From positions 62,001 to 126,000 of the forward strand of contig NZ_LT629737.1 in the NCBI RefSeq assembly GCF_900104765.1: a stretch of 64,000 nt of DNA, given 5' to 3'. Under the pieces are notes generated by a model, which was not told where the DNA came from, searched no databases, and worked only from the letters and a program-made list of their open reading frames with translations. The position numbers were made by a program, and so were the translations under genes. This DNA comes from Gillisia sp. Hel1_33_143. GTDB taxonomy: Bacteria; Bacteroidota; Bacteroidia; Flavobacteriales; Flavobacteriaceae. Below are positions 27,260 through 35,935 of this stretch, piece by piece (positions within the stretch are counted from its first letter, which is position 1; the number at the start of each line of letters is the position of its first letter).

Positions 27260-28132
27260 ATGACAACAGATACTATAGCTCCACAAACTCGAACTCCAAA
27301 ACCTAAATGGTTACGTGTAAAACTTCCAACCGGAAAGAAATATACAGAACTTAGAGGTTTAGTAGATAAATATGATCTTCACACCATTTGCACCTCTGGT
27401 AGTTGCCCAAATATGGGAGAATGCTGGAGTGAAGGAACAGCAACTTTCATGATCTTAGGTAATACATGTACCAGATCTTGCGGTTTCTGCGGTGTAAAAA
27501 CAGGGAGACCAGATACGGTAGATTGGGATGAACCAGAAAAGGTTGCTAGATCTATTAAGCTAATGCAGATTAAGCATGCGGTTATAACAAGTGTAGATAG
27601 AGATGATCTTAAAGATATGGGATCTATTCTATGGGCAGAAACCGTAAAGGCTATTAGAAGAATGAATCCTGAAACTACGCTGGAAACATTAATTCCAGAT
27701 TTTCAAGGAAATGAGCGTAACATAGATAGAATTATTGAGGTAAGACCTGAAGTAGTTTCTCATAATATGGAAACTGTAAAAAGGCTTACCAGAGAAGTTA
27801 GAATTCAAGCAAAATATGAGCGCAGCTTAGAAGTTCTTAGATACCTTAAAGACCAAGGAATTGCCAGAACTAAATCTGGTATTATGCTGGGACTTGGAGA
27901 ACAAGAAGATGAAGTTATTCAAACTTTAAAAGATCTTAGAGCTGTAAATCTTGATATTGTAACTATAGGACAATATTTACAACCAAGTAAAAAGCACTTA
28001 CCTGTAAAGCAATTTATTACTCCAGATCAATTTAAGAAATACGAGACAATAGGCCTTGAATTAGGATTTAGACACGTAGAAAGCGGAGCCTTGGTAAGAT
28101 CTTCTTACAAAGCTCAAAAGCATTTAACTTAA
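27260..28132 (+). CDS. lipA: lipoyl synthase
   Basis: A 290-residue radical-SAM enzyme that inserts two sulfurs into octanoyl groups on 2-oxoacid dehydrogenases. Both 4Fe-4S sites are complete: the auxiliary cluster cysteines C44, C49 and C55 ([12 protein letters not shown]) and the radical-SAM CX3CX2C at C70, C74 and C77 (CTRSCGFC). The C-terminal RSSY serine motif that ligates the auxiliary cluster is present. It has its own promoter and is followed after 19 bases by gap. Confidence 0.97.
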   Translation: MTTDTIAPQTRTPKPKWLRVKLPTGKKYTELRGLVDKYDLHTICTSGSCPNMGECWSEGTATFMILGNTCTRSCGFCGVKTGRPDTVDWDEPEKVARSIKLMQIKHAVITSVDRDDLKDMGSILWAETVKAIRRMNPETTLETLIPDFQGNERNIDRIIEVRPEVVSHNMETVKRLTREVRIQAKYERSLEVLRYLKDQGIARTKSGIMLGLGEQEDEVIQTLKDLRAVNLDIVTIGQYLQPSKKHLPVKQFITPDQFKKYETIGLELGFRHVESGALVRSSYKAQKHLT

Positions 28133-28151
28133 TTCCTTTTTAGGATTTTCA

Positions 28152-29159
28152 ATGTCAGATAAATTAAAGATTGGAATTAATGGGTTTGGTAGAATTGGAA
28201 GAAATCTTTTCAGGCTATTAATTCAAAATACAGAAATAGAAGTTGTAGCTATTAATGATCTTGCGGATGCTAAAACCCTCGCACATCTATTAAAATACGA
28301 CAGTATTCATGGCAAACTGAATGAAGAGGTAACTGCAGAGGATTCTAATATTTTAATAAATGGAAAGAGAATACCTGTTCTAAATGCTGAACATCCTAAA
28401 GATATTAACTGGCCTGAATATAATGTTGATTACATTGTAGAAGCTACGGGTAAATTTAAGAAGCGTAAGGATCTAGAATCTCACTTACAGACAGGGGTTA
28501 AAAAGGTGATCTTATCTGTACCGCCTGAAGATGACACTATTAAAATGGTAGTTCTTGGAGTAAATGAAGCAATTTTAGATGGATCTGAAAATATTATTTC
28601 AAATGCTTCTTGCACAACAAATAATGCAGCACCAATGCTGGATGTGATCAACAAGAATTTTGGAGTTAAACATGCCTACATTTCTACTATACATTCTTAT
28701 ACATCAGATCAAACCTTGCATGATAGGCCTCATAAAGATCTAAGAAGAGCTCGTGCAGCAACTCAATCTATTGTTCCCACCACTACTGGAGCCGCAAAAG
28801 CTCTAACTAAGATCTTTCCAGAGCTAAAAGATGTTATTGGTGGATGCGGAATTCGAGTGCCTGTTCCTAACGGATCTCTTACAGACATGACTTTAAATGT
28901 TAATAAAGCTACTTCTATAGAGGAAGTTAACAAAGTATTTAAGGAAGCATCGAATACGTATCTTAAAAATTACCTTAGTTACACAGAAGAACCGCTGGTT
29001 TCAATAGACATTAATGGAGATCCTCATTCTTGCATTTTCGACTCACAAATGACTTCTGTAATTGGAGGCGATCTTATAAAGCTTATTGGTTGGTATGATA
29101 ATGAAATAGGATATTCCAGCAGGTTGATTGATTTAATTTCATTCGTTTCAAAAGAATAA
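28152..29159 (+). CDS. gap: glyceraldehyde-3-phosphate dehydrogenase
   Basis: A 335-residue glycolytic enzyme. It has the NAD-binding NGFGRIGRNLFRLL, acidic residues after INDL that favour NAD over NADP, the catalytic cysteine 154 in SNASCTTNNAAP, HSYTSDQTLHDRPHKDLRRARAA, and the C-terminal WYDNEIGYSSRLIDLI. All catalytic features are intact. It follows lipA by 19 bases and precedes the hybrid kinase by 35 bases on the same strand. Flavobacteria often carry more than one gap; which role this copy plays cannot be told here. Confidence 0.95.
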   Translation: MSDKLKIGINGFGRIGRNLFRLLIQNTEIEVVAINDLADAKTLAHLLKYDSIHGKLNEEVTAEDSNILINGKRIPVLNAEHPKDINWPEYNVDYIVEATGKFKKRKDLESHLQTGVKKVILSVPPEDDTIKMVVLGVNEAILDGSENIISNASCTTNNAAPMLDVINKNFGVKHAYISTIHSYTSDQTLHDRPHKDLRRARAATQSIVPTTTGAAKALTKIFPELKDVIGGCGIRVPVPNGSLTDMTLNVNKATSIEEVNKVFKEASNTYLKNYLSYTEEPLVSIDINGDPHSCIFDSQMTSVIGGDLIKLIGWYDNEIGYSSRLIDLISFVSKE

Positions 29160-29194
29160 CTATATTTAACGCTTATGAAACGGTAATTTCCCCA

Positions 29195-31441
29195 ATGAAG
29201 AACTTACTTTTTGCCCTTTTGTGTCTTTTCTACTTTTCTGATATCGTTGCTTTTCAGCAAGAACGTAAAATTGACACCTCCGAGGTTAATTTAAAGATTC
29301 GAAATCTACTTACAGATGCCGAGATTTCTGTGAATGTTCTAGATTTTGAAAAAGCTTTAACAGAACTAAATTCTGCACTGGCATTATCTAAAGAAGTCAA
29401 CAATCAAAAATACATTGCTCTCTCGAGCAGTATCCTATCAGAACTTTTCTATATACGTCACGATCTTAAACGTGCGAGCACAGAAATCTTAAGAGCCATT
29501 GCCATTCAAAGAGATATAGATGATAAAAGCGGCTTAGCATATAGTTACATAACGTATTCCAAGATTTTAAGTTTACAAAATGACGCAGCTCAGGCGTACA
29601 AATATCTAAATTTGGCAGAGCGGTACTACAAGCAAACCGAGGATAACGAAAGCCTTAGCTTAGTTAAGCTCAATAGGGGAATTGTAAAACTAAGAGAAAA
29701 CTCTAATTCTGCATCGTTACAAGAGGCTTTAGAAGAATTAAAAGAAGCAGAAGAGTACTTAAAAGATTCTAATAATAAATATGAGGTTGCCAGACTTCAC
29801 TATTTTCAAAGTAGGATCTATACGACGCAGAAGAAATATGATCTTGCTCAGGCTGAAGCTGAGAAATCTTTTGAGTTAGGTAAAAAGTTTGGTTTTGGAA
29901 GCATGATTATGAGCAGTAATCATATTTTAAGTCAGATAAATGAAGAAAGAGGTAACTATAAAGCCTCACTCGTTTATTTGAAACAAAGTAATGAGGCAAG
30001 AGATTCTATATTTAATTTGAACAAAGAGGCATTAGCTCAAGATGCAAACACCAAATATGGTGTAGATGCCATGAAAGCTAATGTAACAGAGCTCACATTC
30101 AAAAATGCTGAACAAGAACGCTCTTTGAAAGTGAATAAGCTAACCACTATTTTAAGTGTTGCCTTAATCACCATATTATCCCTACTAACTCTTTCTTTAT
30201 ATAAGAATAATAACTTGCGTGCAAGAGCCAATGATCTTCTTCAGAAAAAGAACGACGAGCTTACTATTGCAAAAGAGAATGCCGAAAAAGCTTCTTTGGC
30301 AAAAGCACAATTCTTATCAACAATTACCCACGAACTAAGAACACCGCTATATGCGGTAACAGGTTTAACACATTTATTGTTAGAAGAAAGTCCAACTGAA
30401 AATCAAAAAGAGCACTTAAATTCACTTAAATTTTCCGGTGAGTATCTTTTATCTCTAATTAATAATATATTAGATCTTAACAAACTTGAAGCTAAGAAAG
30501 TTGAGGTTTTAGAAACATCATTTAATTTAGAAAAAAGAATTTCTGATGTATTAATTGCATTAAAAAATTCTGCCGATAATAAGAACACTAAATTTCACTT
30601 AGAATTTGATAAGGAAATACCTAAGAAATTAAAAGGTGATCCGCTGAAGATCTCTCAGATCTTGATTAACCTAATTGGTAACTCCATTAAATTTACAGAA
30701 AACGGAGATATTTGGATTCGGGTTAATAAGACCAAACAGCAAGATCAATTTGCCTATCTTCATTTTGAAATTGAAGATAATGGAGAAGGGATCTCAAAAG
30801 AGAAACAAAGCAGCATATTCGATAATTTTACACAAGGATCTACGCAGATCAACCGTAAGTTTGGTGGTACTGGACTTGGTCTTTCTATTGTGAAGAATTT
30901 ATTGAATTTAATGAACAGTGATGTTCATTTAAGAAGTGAACTTGGTAAAGGATCTTCATTTACTTTTGATCTAAAATTTGAAGCATTTGAATCTCCTTTC
31001 GCTACAGATAACCTTCCACAATCTGGCGCACAATTTTCTGTTCCGCTTTCTAATGATATTATGCATAATAAGAGGATCTTAATTGTAGAAGATAATAAGA
31101 TCAACCAAATGATCACCAGAAAGATATTAGAAAAACATAAAGTTATTTGTGATGTTGCTGATAATGGGACAATTGCCATAGATAAAGTGAAGAGCAATCC
31201 GTTCGATCTAATACTAATGGACATTCATATGCCTGGAATTAGTGGGATTGAAGCTACCATTGAAATTAGAAAGTTTGATACTCAAATTCCAATAGTTGCG
31301 CTAACAGCCGTAACTCTAGATGAAAATCTAGACGAATTCTATTTAAATGGCTTTACAGATATCATCCCTAAACCTTATAAAACAGAAGAGTTCTTCAGTA
31401 AAATAAATTATCATTTATCAAGTAGCAACGTTCAAGTTTAG
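29195..31441 (+). CDS. TPR-containing hybrid sensor histidine kinase/response regulator
   Basis: A 748-residue membrane sensor. It has a signal peptide (about 1-20), a periplasmic TPR-like helical region (about 30-300), one transmembrane helix (about 320-337), a coiled-coil linker, HisKA with phospho-accepting H379 in THELRTPL, HATPase_c with NLIGNSIKFTENG, DNGEGIS and GTGLGLSIVKNLL, and a receiver domain with D676 in LILMDIHMPG and the conserved Lys in IPKPYKTEE. No DNA-binding output is fused, so the signal must pass to a partner. It follows gap by 35 bases and ends before a strong terminator. Confidence 0.93.
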   Translation: MKNLLFALLCLFYFSDIVAFQQERKIDTSEVNLKIRNLLTDAEISVNVLDFEKALTELNSALALSKEVNNQKYIALSSSILSELFYIRHDLKRASTEILRAIAIQRDIDDKSGLAYSYITYSKILSLQNDAAQAYKYLNLAERYYKQTEDNESLSLVKLNRGIVKLRENSNSASLQEALEELKEAEEYLKDSNNKYEVARLHYFQSRIYTTQKKYDLAQAEAEKSFELGKKFGFGSMIMSSNHILSQINEERGNYKASLVYLKQSNEARDSIFNLNKEALAQDANTKYGVDAMKANVTELTFKNAEQERSLKVNKLTTILSVALITILSLLTLSLYKNNNLRARANDLLQKKNDELTIAKENAEKASLAKAQFLSTITHELRTPLYAVTGLTHLLLEESPTENQKEHLNSLKFSGEYLLSLINNILDLNKLEAKKVEVLETSFNLEKRISDVLIALKNSADNKNTKFHLEFDKEIPKKLKGDPLKISQILINLIGNSIKFTENGDIWIRVNKTKQQDQFAYLHFEIEDNGEGISKEKQSSIFDNFTQGSTQINRKFGGTGLGLSIVKNLLNLMNSDVHLRSELGKGSSFTFDLKFEAFESPFATDNLPQSGAQFSVPLSNDIMHNKRILIVEDNKINQMITRKILEKHKVICDVADNGTIAIDKVKSNPFDLILMDIHMPGISGIEATIEIRKFDTQIPIVALTAVTLDENLDEFYLNGFTDIIPKPYKTEEFFSKINYHLSSSNVQV

Positions 31442-31522
31442 TTTTGGCACGCTGTTTGAAAACAATGAGCTATCAAAATTATATACCGAAAGCATATTAT
31501 ATAGTTTGAATTAGCCAAAAAT

Positions 31523-31553
31523 AAAAAGGGATGCATCGTGCATCCCTTTTTTT
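31523..31553. terminator. bidirectional terminator between the hybrid kinase and lpxK
   Basis: A 13-bp perfect stem AAAAAGGGATGCA / TGCATCCCTTTTT (31523-31535 with 31539-31551) has a TCG loop; the lpxK stop codon overlaps the distal T-run. Confidence 0.88.
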
Positions 31554-32553
31554 ATTCTATAAACTTCTTCACCATTCCGTCGAATTCTGATGTGTTTGAT
31601 ATGAATTTCATTTTTATAGGTAAATAATAGAGGTCTGGATGCACTATCTTATCCTTCAGCCTCATATAATCTTTTTCAGTAGTTATTATAATTGTAGCTT
31701 GAGCGATCTGCTCTAATTCGGCCTTGCTAAAATTATGATGATCGGGATAATTTAAATGATCGTATTTAATATCTATTTCATCTAAATAATGAAGTAAAGA
31801 TTTTGGATTTGCAATTCCTGTAACCAGCGTTATTTTAGTTCCCTCAAAAGATGTTATAGATTTGGAACCACTAGAACTAATTACCATTTGGCTATAGTCT
31901 ATGTAGCTAAAAAACAACTTCTGATAATTTTTCAGTTTTAGTTTCTCACAGATCTTTTTCGCATCCTGCTCGCTAAGCAGTTTTGGACATTTAGTAACTA
32001 CAATAATCTGCGCTCTTTCAACACCAGCAATAGGCTCTCTAAGATCTCCGGCCGGCAACATAAGATCATCTATATACAAACTGTCAAATTTTGTGAGAAC
32101 AATGTTCAATCCTGCTTTCACTTTTCTATGTTGAAATGCATCATCTAGAAGTATCACCTCAGCATTATTTTCATCCTTTAAAACTTGTATTCCGTGTTGT
32201 CTATTTTCATCTACAGCAATAAGCACATCTTTAAATTTGGTCTTAAACTGAAGAGGCTCATCCCCTACCTCACTAGCATTTTCCAATCCGTTCAACAAAA
32301 TAAAACCTTTGGTTGTTCTGCCATAACCTCTGCTTAAAGTAGCTACTTTAGAGTGTGGAACTAATAAATTAAGTAGATACTCTATCATTGGAGATTTACC
32401 AGTACCTCCCACACTTAAGTTTCCAACGCAGATCACAGGGATGGTATATGAGCTAGATTTAAGCACATCTTCATCATATAAATAGTTTCTTACGCGAATG
32501 ATGATTCCGTAAAGTATAGCGAAGGGGAATAGTAATTTTCTAAGGATACTCAT
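31552..32553 (-). CDS. lpxK: tetraacyldisaccharide 4'-kinase
   Basis: A 333-residue membrane-associated kinase that adds the 4'-phosphate of lipid A. The P-loop is VGNLSVGGTGKSPMIEYL, and LSRGYGRTTKGF plus DDAFQHRKVKAGLNIVL carry family residues. The N-terminus LLFPFAILYGIIIRVRNYLYD is the membrane-anchoring helix. Length is normal (about 325-350). It is divergent from the Nif3-like gene with 45 bases between starts; a TACTTTCG box on the minus strand (about 12 bases upstream) may be its promoter. Confidence 0.95.
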   Translation of the reverse strand: MSILRKLLFPFAILYGIIIRVRNYLYDEDVLKSSSYTIPVICVGNLSVGGTGKSPMIEYLLNLLVPHSKVATLSRGYGRTTKGFILLNGLENASEVGDEPLQFKTKFKDVLIAVDENRQHGIQVLKDENNAEVILLDDAFQHRKVKAGLNIVLTKFDSLYIDDLMLPAGDLREPIAGVERAQIIVVTKCPKLLSEQDAKKICEKLKLKNYQKLFFSYIDYSQMVISSSGSKSITSFEGTKITLVTGIANPKSLLHYLDEIDIKYDHLNYPDHHNFSKAELEQIAQATIIITTEKDYMRLKDKIVHPDLYYLPIKMKFISNTSEFDGMVKKFIE

Positions 32554-32581
32554 TGAGACGAAAGTATAATATTTATATTTG
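32553..32581 (+). promoter_or_regulatory. promoter of the Nif3-like gene
   Basis: TTG at 32553-32555 and TATATTTG at 32574-32581 are 18 bases apart; the ATG follows 17 bases later. The -33 element overlaps the lpxK start codon on the other strand. Confidence 0.6.
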
Positions 32582-32598
32582 ATTTAAAATTATAGCAC

Positions 32599-33693
32599 AT
32601 GATTATTGCAGAAGTTATTGAACATTTAGAAGATTTTGCTCCCATTGCAACCGCAGAAGATTTTGACAATGTTGGCTTATTAGTTGGTGATACAAAAACA
32701 AAGGTTTCAGGGATTCTTATCACCCTAGACACTTTAGAGGAAACTGTTGATGAAGCTATCGCAAAGGGTTGTAATTTAATAGTGAGCTTTCACCCCATTA
32801 TCTTTTCTGGCTTAAAAAAGCTGAACGGCTCTAATTATGTGGAACGAACTGTAATTAAAGCTATAAAAAATGATATTGCCATTTATGCCATACATACCGC
32901 TTTGGACAATCATCATTTAGGAGTTAATAAAATGATGTGTGACCAAATAGGATTGATAAATACCAAGATCTTAATCCCAAAGAAGAATAGCATCAAAAAG
33001 CTCACTACTTATATTCCTTCAAAGAAAGCAGAAGAACTTAGGGAAGAATTATTTAAGGCTGGCGCAGGCTCCATTGGGAATTATGATGAATGCAGCTTTA
33101 ATCTTGAAGGCAAAGGAAGTTTTAAACCAAATTCTCATGCTTCTCCAGTAATTGGAGAACGTGGAAAATTACATATTGAAGAAGAAACACAAATAGGCAT
33201 CACATTTCCTGCACATTTAGAAGGTAAGATCTTAAAAAGCTTATTTAAAAATCATCCTTATGAGGAAGTTGCTTATGAGGTTATAACTCTAGATAATGCA
33301 CATCAAAATATGGGTATGGGTATGATCGGGGAATTTGAAAAAAGCAAAACGGAAATAGAGTTTCTGGAACATTTAAAAAATGTCTTTGGAACGGCATGTA
33401 TAAGACATTCTAACCTTCTAGAAAAACCAGTATTTAAAGTTGCTGTTTTAGGAGGCAGTGGAAGTTTTGCAATAGAGAATGCAAAACGTGCTGGCGCAGA
33501 CTTCTTTGTAACTGCAGATCTTAAATATCACGATTTCTACAGAGCCGAGGAATCACTGGTTCTAGCAGATATTGGACACTACGAAAGTGAGCAGTACACA
33601 AAAAATCTTTTACATTCGTATCTTAGTAAAAAAATTAGTAATTTTGCACTTATTTTAGCGAATACAAAAACCAATCCTATCAAGTATTATTAA
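32599..33693 (+). CDS. Nif3-like dinuclear metal centre protein (YbgI/DUF34)
   Basis: A 364-residue protein of the NIF3/DUF34 family, which forms toroidal hexamers with a two-metal site. Metal-ligand motifs are visible at both ends: EDFDNVGLLVGD, FHPIIFSG, IYAIHTALDNHHLGVN near the start, and LADIGHYESEQY near the C-terminus. The insert between about residues 130 and 250 is the PII-like domain found in the longer members. Some relatives have been linked to GTP cyclohydrolase or nucleotide metabolism, but the function is unsettled. It is followed after 2 bases by the coiled-coil gene. Confidence 0.92.
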   Translation: MIIAEVIEHLEDFAPIATAEDFDNVGLLVGDTKTKVSGILITLDTLEETVDEAIAKGCNLIVSFHPIIFSGLKKLNGSNYVERTVIKAIKNDIAIYAIHTALDNHHLGVNKMMCDQIGLINTKILIPKKNSIKKLTTYIPSKKAEELREELFKAGAGSIGNYDECSFNLEGKGSFKPNSHASPVIGERGKLHIEEETQIGITFPAHLEGKILKSLFKNHPYEEVAYEVITLDNAHQNMGMGMIGEFEKSKTEIEFLEHLKNVFGTACIRHSNLLEKPVFKVAVLGGSGSFAIENAKRAGADFFVTADLKYHDFYRAEESLVLADIGHYESEQYTKNLLHSYLSKKISNFALILANTKTNPIKYY

Positions 33694-33695
33694 CT

Positions 33696-34475
33696 ATGGC
33701 AAAAAAAACCGATGTTACTGTAGAAGAGAAGTTAAGAGCGTTGTACGATCTTCAACTAATTGATTCTAGAATCGATGAAATTAGAAATGTGCGAGGTGAA
33801 CTTCCATTGGAGGTAGAAGATTTAGAAGATGAAGTAGCCGGATTAAACACACGTATTCAAAAACTGGATTCTGATTTAGAGGTTATAGATAATGACATTA
33901 AGACTAAGAAAAGCCTTATTGAAGAATCTAAGACTGCAATAAAGAAATACAGCGAGCAACAAAAGAATGTTCGTAACAATCGTGAATTTAATGCATTAAG
34001 CAAAGAGGTTGAGTTCCAGGAATTGGAGATCGAACTTGCAGAAAAGCATATCAAAGAATATAGAGCTCAAATTGAGCAGAAAAAAGAAGTGATCACTCAA
34101 ACAAAAGAACGTTTGACGGATAGAGATAAGCATTTAACCCACAAAAAGGGAGAATTGGATGCTATTCTTGCGGAGACTCAAAAAGAAGAAGAAATGCTTG
34201 TTAAAAAATCTAACGATTTTCAAGAGCAAATTGAAGAGAGACTAATAAGCGCTTACAAGAGAATTAGAACCAATGTTAAAAATGGTTTAGCTGTTGTTGC
34301 TGTAGAACGTGGAGCTTCTGGAGGATCTTACTTTACTATCCCACCACAAGTTATTGTGGAGATTGCTGGAAGAAGAAAAATTATTACAGATGAGCACAGT
34401 GGTAGAATTTTGGTAGATGAAGATCTAGCGAAAGAAGAACAAGAAAAAATGGAAGCATTTTTTACTAAGTTCTAA
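33696..34475 (+). CDS. coiled-coil protein with degenerate zinc ribbon (CT398/zf-RING_7 type)
   Basis: A 259-residue protein: a long antiparallel coiled-coil hairpin (about 10-185) and a C-terminal zinc-ribbon-like domain (about 200-245). In zinc-binding members this domain has two CxxC pairs; here the equivalent positions are S208, S211, D232 and S235 (GASGGS and DEHSGRIL), and the protein has no cysteine at all. The surrounding TIPPQ and GRILVDE are kept. Chlamydial CT398 binds sigma-54 and secretion parts; the role here is unknown. It is co-transcribed with the Nif3-like gene (2-base gap) and ends at a strong terminator. Confidence 0.85.
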   Translation: MAKKTDVTVEEKLRALYDLQLIDSRIDEIRNVRGELPLEVEDLEDEVAGLNTRIQKLDSDLEVIDNDIKTKKSLIEESKTAIKKYSEQQKNVRNNREFNALSKEVEFQELEIELAEKHIKEYRAQIEQKKEVITQTKERLTDRDKHLTHKKGELDAILAETQKEEEMLVKKSNDFQEQIEERLISAYKRIRTNVKNGLAVVAVERGASGGSYFTIPPQVIVEIAGRRKIITDEHSGRILVDEDLAKEEQEKMEAFFTKF

Positions 34476-34496
34476 TACTTCTCAAAAATTATTTTA

Positions 34497-34542
34497 AGAG
34501 ACCTATAAAAAGTTAGTAGCTTTTTATAGGTCTCTTTTTTTT
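34497..34542 (+). terminator. strong terminator of the Nif3-like/coiled-coil operon
   Basis: A 16-bp perfect stem (34497-34512 with 34520-34535), a 7-base loop and at least eight T make this one of the strongest terminators in the window. Confidence 0.9.
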
Positions 34543-34624
34543 CGGATTTATTGGATTAACATGTATTTCACATTTTTAAACTTTTTAAGCTCTAACTTTA
34601 TTTAAAATTCTGAACCATATTTAT

Positions 34625-35218
34625 ATGAAGAACCTATTGGGTACTGCAAACTTATTATTAACGCTATTAGGCTGTAAGAATGATCAATCTGATCAGGAAT
34701 ACGACAGTTCTGCAAATTCTAATACCTCATATTCTATTTCTGGTAAATCTGAAAGAAATAGACAATCTAAAGATTCTTTAAATTTAAGTAACTCTACTAC
34801 CAACTCTGAGATAAATGAAGCATCGGAAAAATTAAAGGAATCTTTTCCTCTAGGAAATTATATTAAGGTTGGGGAAGAAACAGATAGTAATTGCAATTGC
34901 TACTGCATTAGTATAAATTACTCAGACATTTCTACTTTCTGTTTAGTTCAGAATGAAATGTATATCAATGTAAAATTTGTTCAAAACCAAAGTGGAAGTA
35001 CAGACGTATATTATATAGATATATCAGATAGAAACAAGCAGGGAAAAGAAATTCCATGGAACGATTTCGATACAGATTCACCTATAGCTAATATAACAAA
35101 TATTGATGGCAATACATTTGAGCTAGATTGGTTAGGTTTTAAAATAAATGGAGACCTAGCTAAAGATTACGCCATTTATGGCAAAAAAACATTAGAAGGA
35201 AAATACAAAATTAAATAA
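34625..35218 (+). CDS. uncharacterised lipoprotein with CNCYC motif
   Basis: A 197-residue protein I do not recognise. The N-terminus (MKNLLGTANLLLTLLGCKND) looks like a lipoprotein signal with cysteine 17, then a Ser/Asn/Asp-rich low-complexity stretch to about residue 65. A beta-rich domain (about 75-197) follows and carries an unusual cysteine cluster, CNCYC, about residues 91-95, with one more cysteine about 12 residues on. It starts about 80 bases after a terminator and ends 2 bases before msrA, so they are co-transcribed. Confidence 0.7.
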   Translation: MKNLLGTANLLLTLLGCKNDQSDQEYDSSANSNTSYSISGKSERNRQSKDSLNLSNSTTNSEINEASEKLKESFPLGNYIKVGEETDSNCNCYCISINYSDISTFCLVQNEMYINVKFVQNQSGSTDVYYIDISDRNKQGKEIPWNDFDTDSPIANITNIDGNTFELDWLGFKINGDLAKDYAIYGKKTLEGKYKIK

Positions 35219-35220
35219 CT

Positions 35221-35874
35221 ATGAAATTACCCTTATTAATTTCACTTACTGCATTGTTCTTTTCTTGCGGTAATGGAAATACTCAGAATCGATCAAGCAC
35301 ATCAGAAGCTTTAACTACTGCAGAACCTATAGAAGTACCAAATAAGGACGGAATGGCTCATGCATACTTTGCTAGTGGTTGCTTTTGGTGTGTGGAAGCA
35401 GTATATGAAAGTGTAGAAGGTGTGCAGGAAGCTGTATCTGGATATGCAGGAGGAGAAATGCAAAATCCTACTTATGAGAATAGTGGCAAACATGCTGAAA
35501 CTGTGGAAGTGATCTATGATCCAAATAAAGTAGATTATGAAACCTTGGTAAATGTTTATTTTGGTTCACAAGATCCCACTCAAGTAAATGGACAAGGACC
35601 AGATAATGGAGTGCATTACAGATCCATAATATTTTATCAGAACCCGCAGCAAAAACAGATTATTGAAAAGGTAAAAGAGGAAGTAGGTAAAAACTACGAT
35701 AAACCTATTGCTGCTGAAGTACTTCCATTTTTAAAATTCTGGAAAGCCGAGGACTACCACCAGAACTATGAAAAACTACACCCGGAAAATCCATACATTC
35801 AAAATGTTTCTATCCCAAGAATAAATAGATTCCAAAAGAAATTTCCTGAATTATTAAAAAAAGGAAATCACTAG
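35221..35874 (+). CDS. msrA: peptide-methionine (S)-S-oxide reductase, lipoprotein form
   Basis: A 217-residue MsrA that repairs S-methionine sulfoxide in proteins. The catalytic motif is GCFWCVE (C54 as nucleophile, C57 nearby), followed by GVQEAVSGYAGG, the Glu and Asp pocket QDPTQVNGQGPDNGVHYRS, and FWKAEDYHQNY. The N-terminus is a lipoprotein signal with lipobox FFSC (cysteine 16), so it acts outside the inner membrane, likely on envelope proteins. The resolving cysteines common at the C-terminus are not seen. It is paired with the upstream CNCYC lipoprotein. Confidence 0.94.
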   Translation: MKLPLLISLTALFFSCGNGNTQNRSSTSEALTTAEPIEVPNKDGMAHAYFASGCFWCVEAVYESVEGVQEAVSGYAGGEMQNPTYENSGKHAETVEVIYDPNKVDYETLVNVYFGSQDPTQVNGQGPDNGVHYRSIIFYQNPQQKQIIEKVKEEVGKNYDKPIAAEVLPFLKFWKAEDYHQNYEKLHPENPYIQNVSIPRINRFQKKFPELLKKGNH

Positions 35875-35883
35875 CGGTAAAGA

Positions 35884-35918
35884 AAAAAAAGGAGATCTAT
35901 ACAAGATCTCCTTTTTTT
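35884..35918. terminator. bidirectional terminator between msrA and kmo
   Basis: A stem GGAGATCT/AGATCTCC (35891-35898 with 35904-35911) extended by A and T runs of seven on each side suits both convergent genes. Confidence 0.88.
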
Positions 35919-35935
35919 ATTCCTCTAAATTAAAT

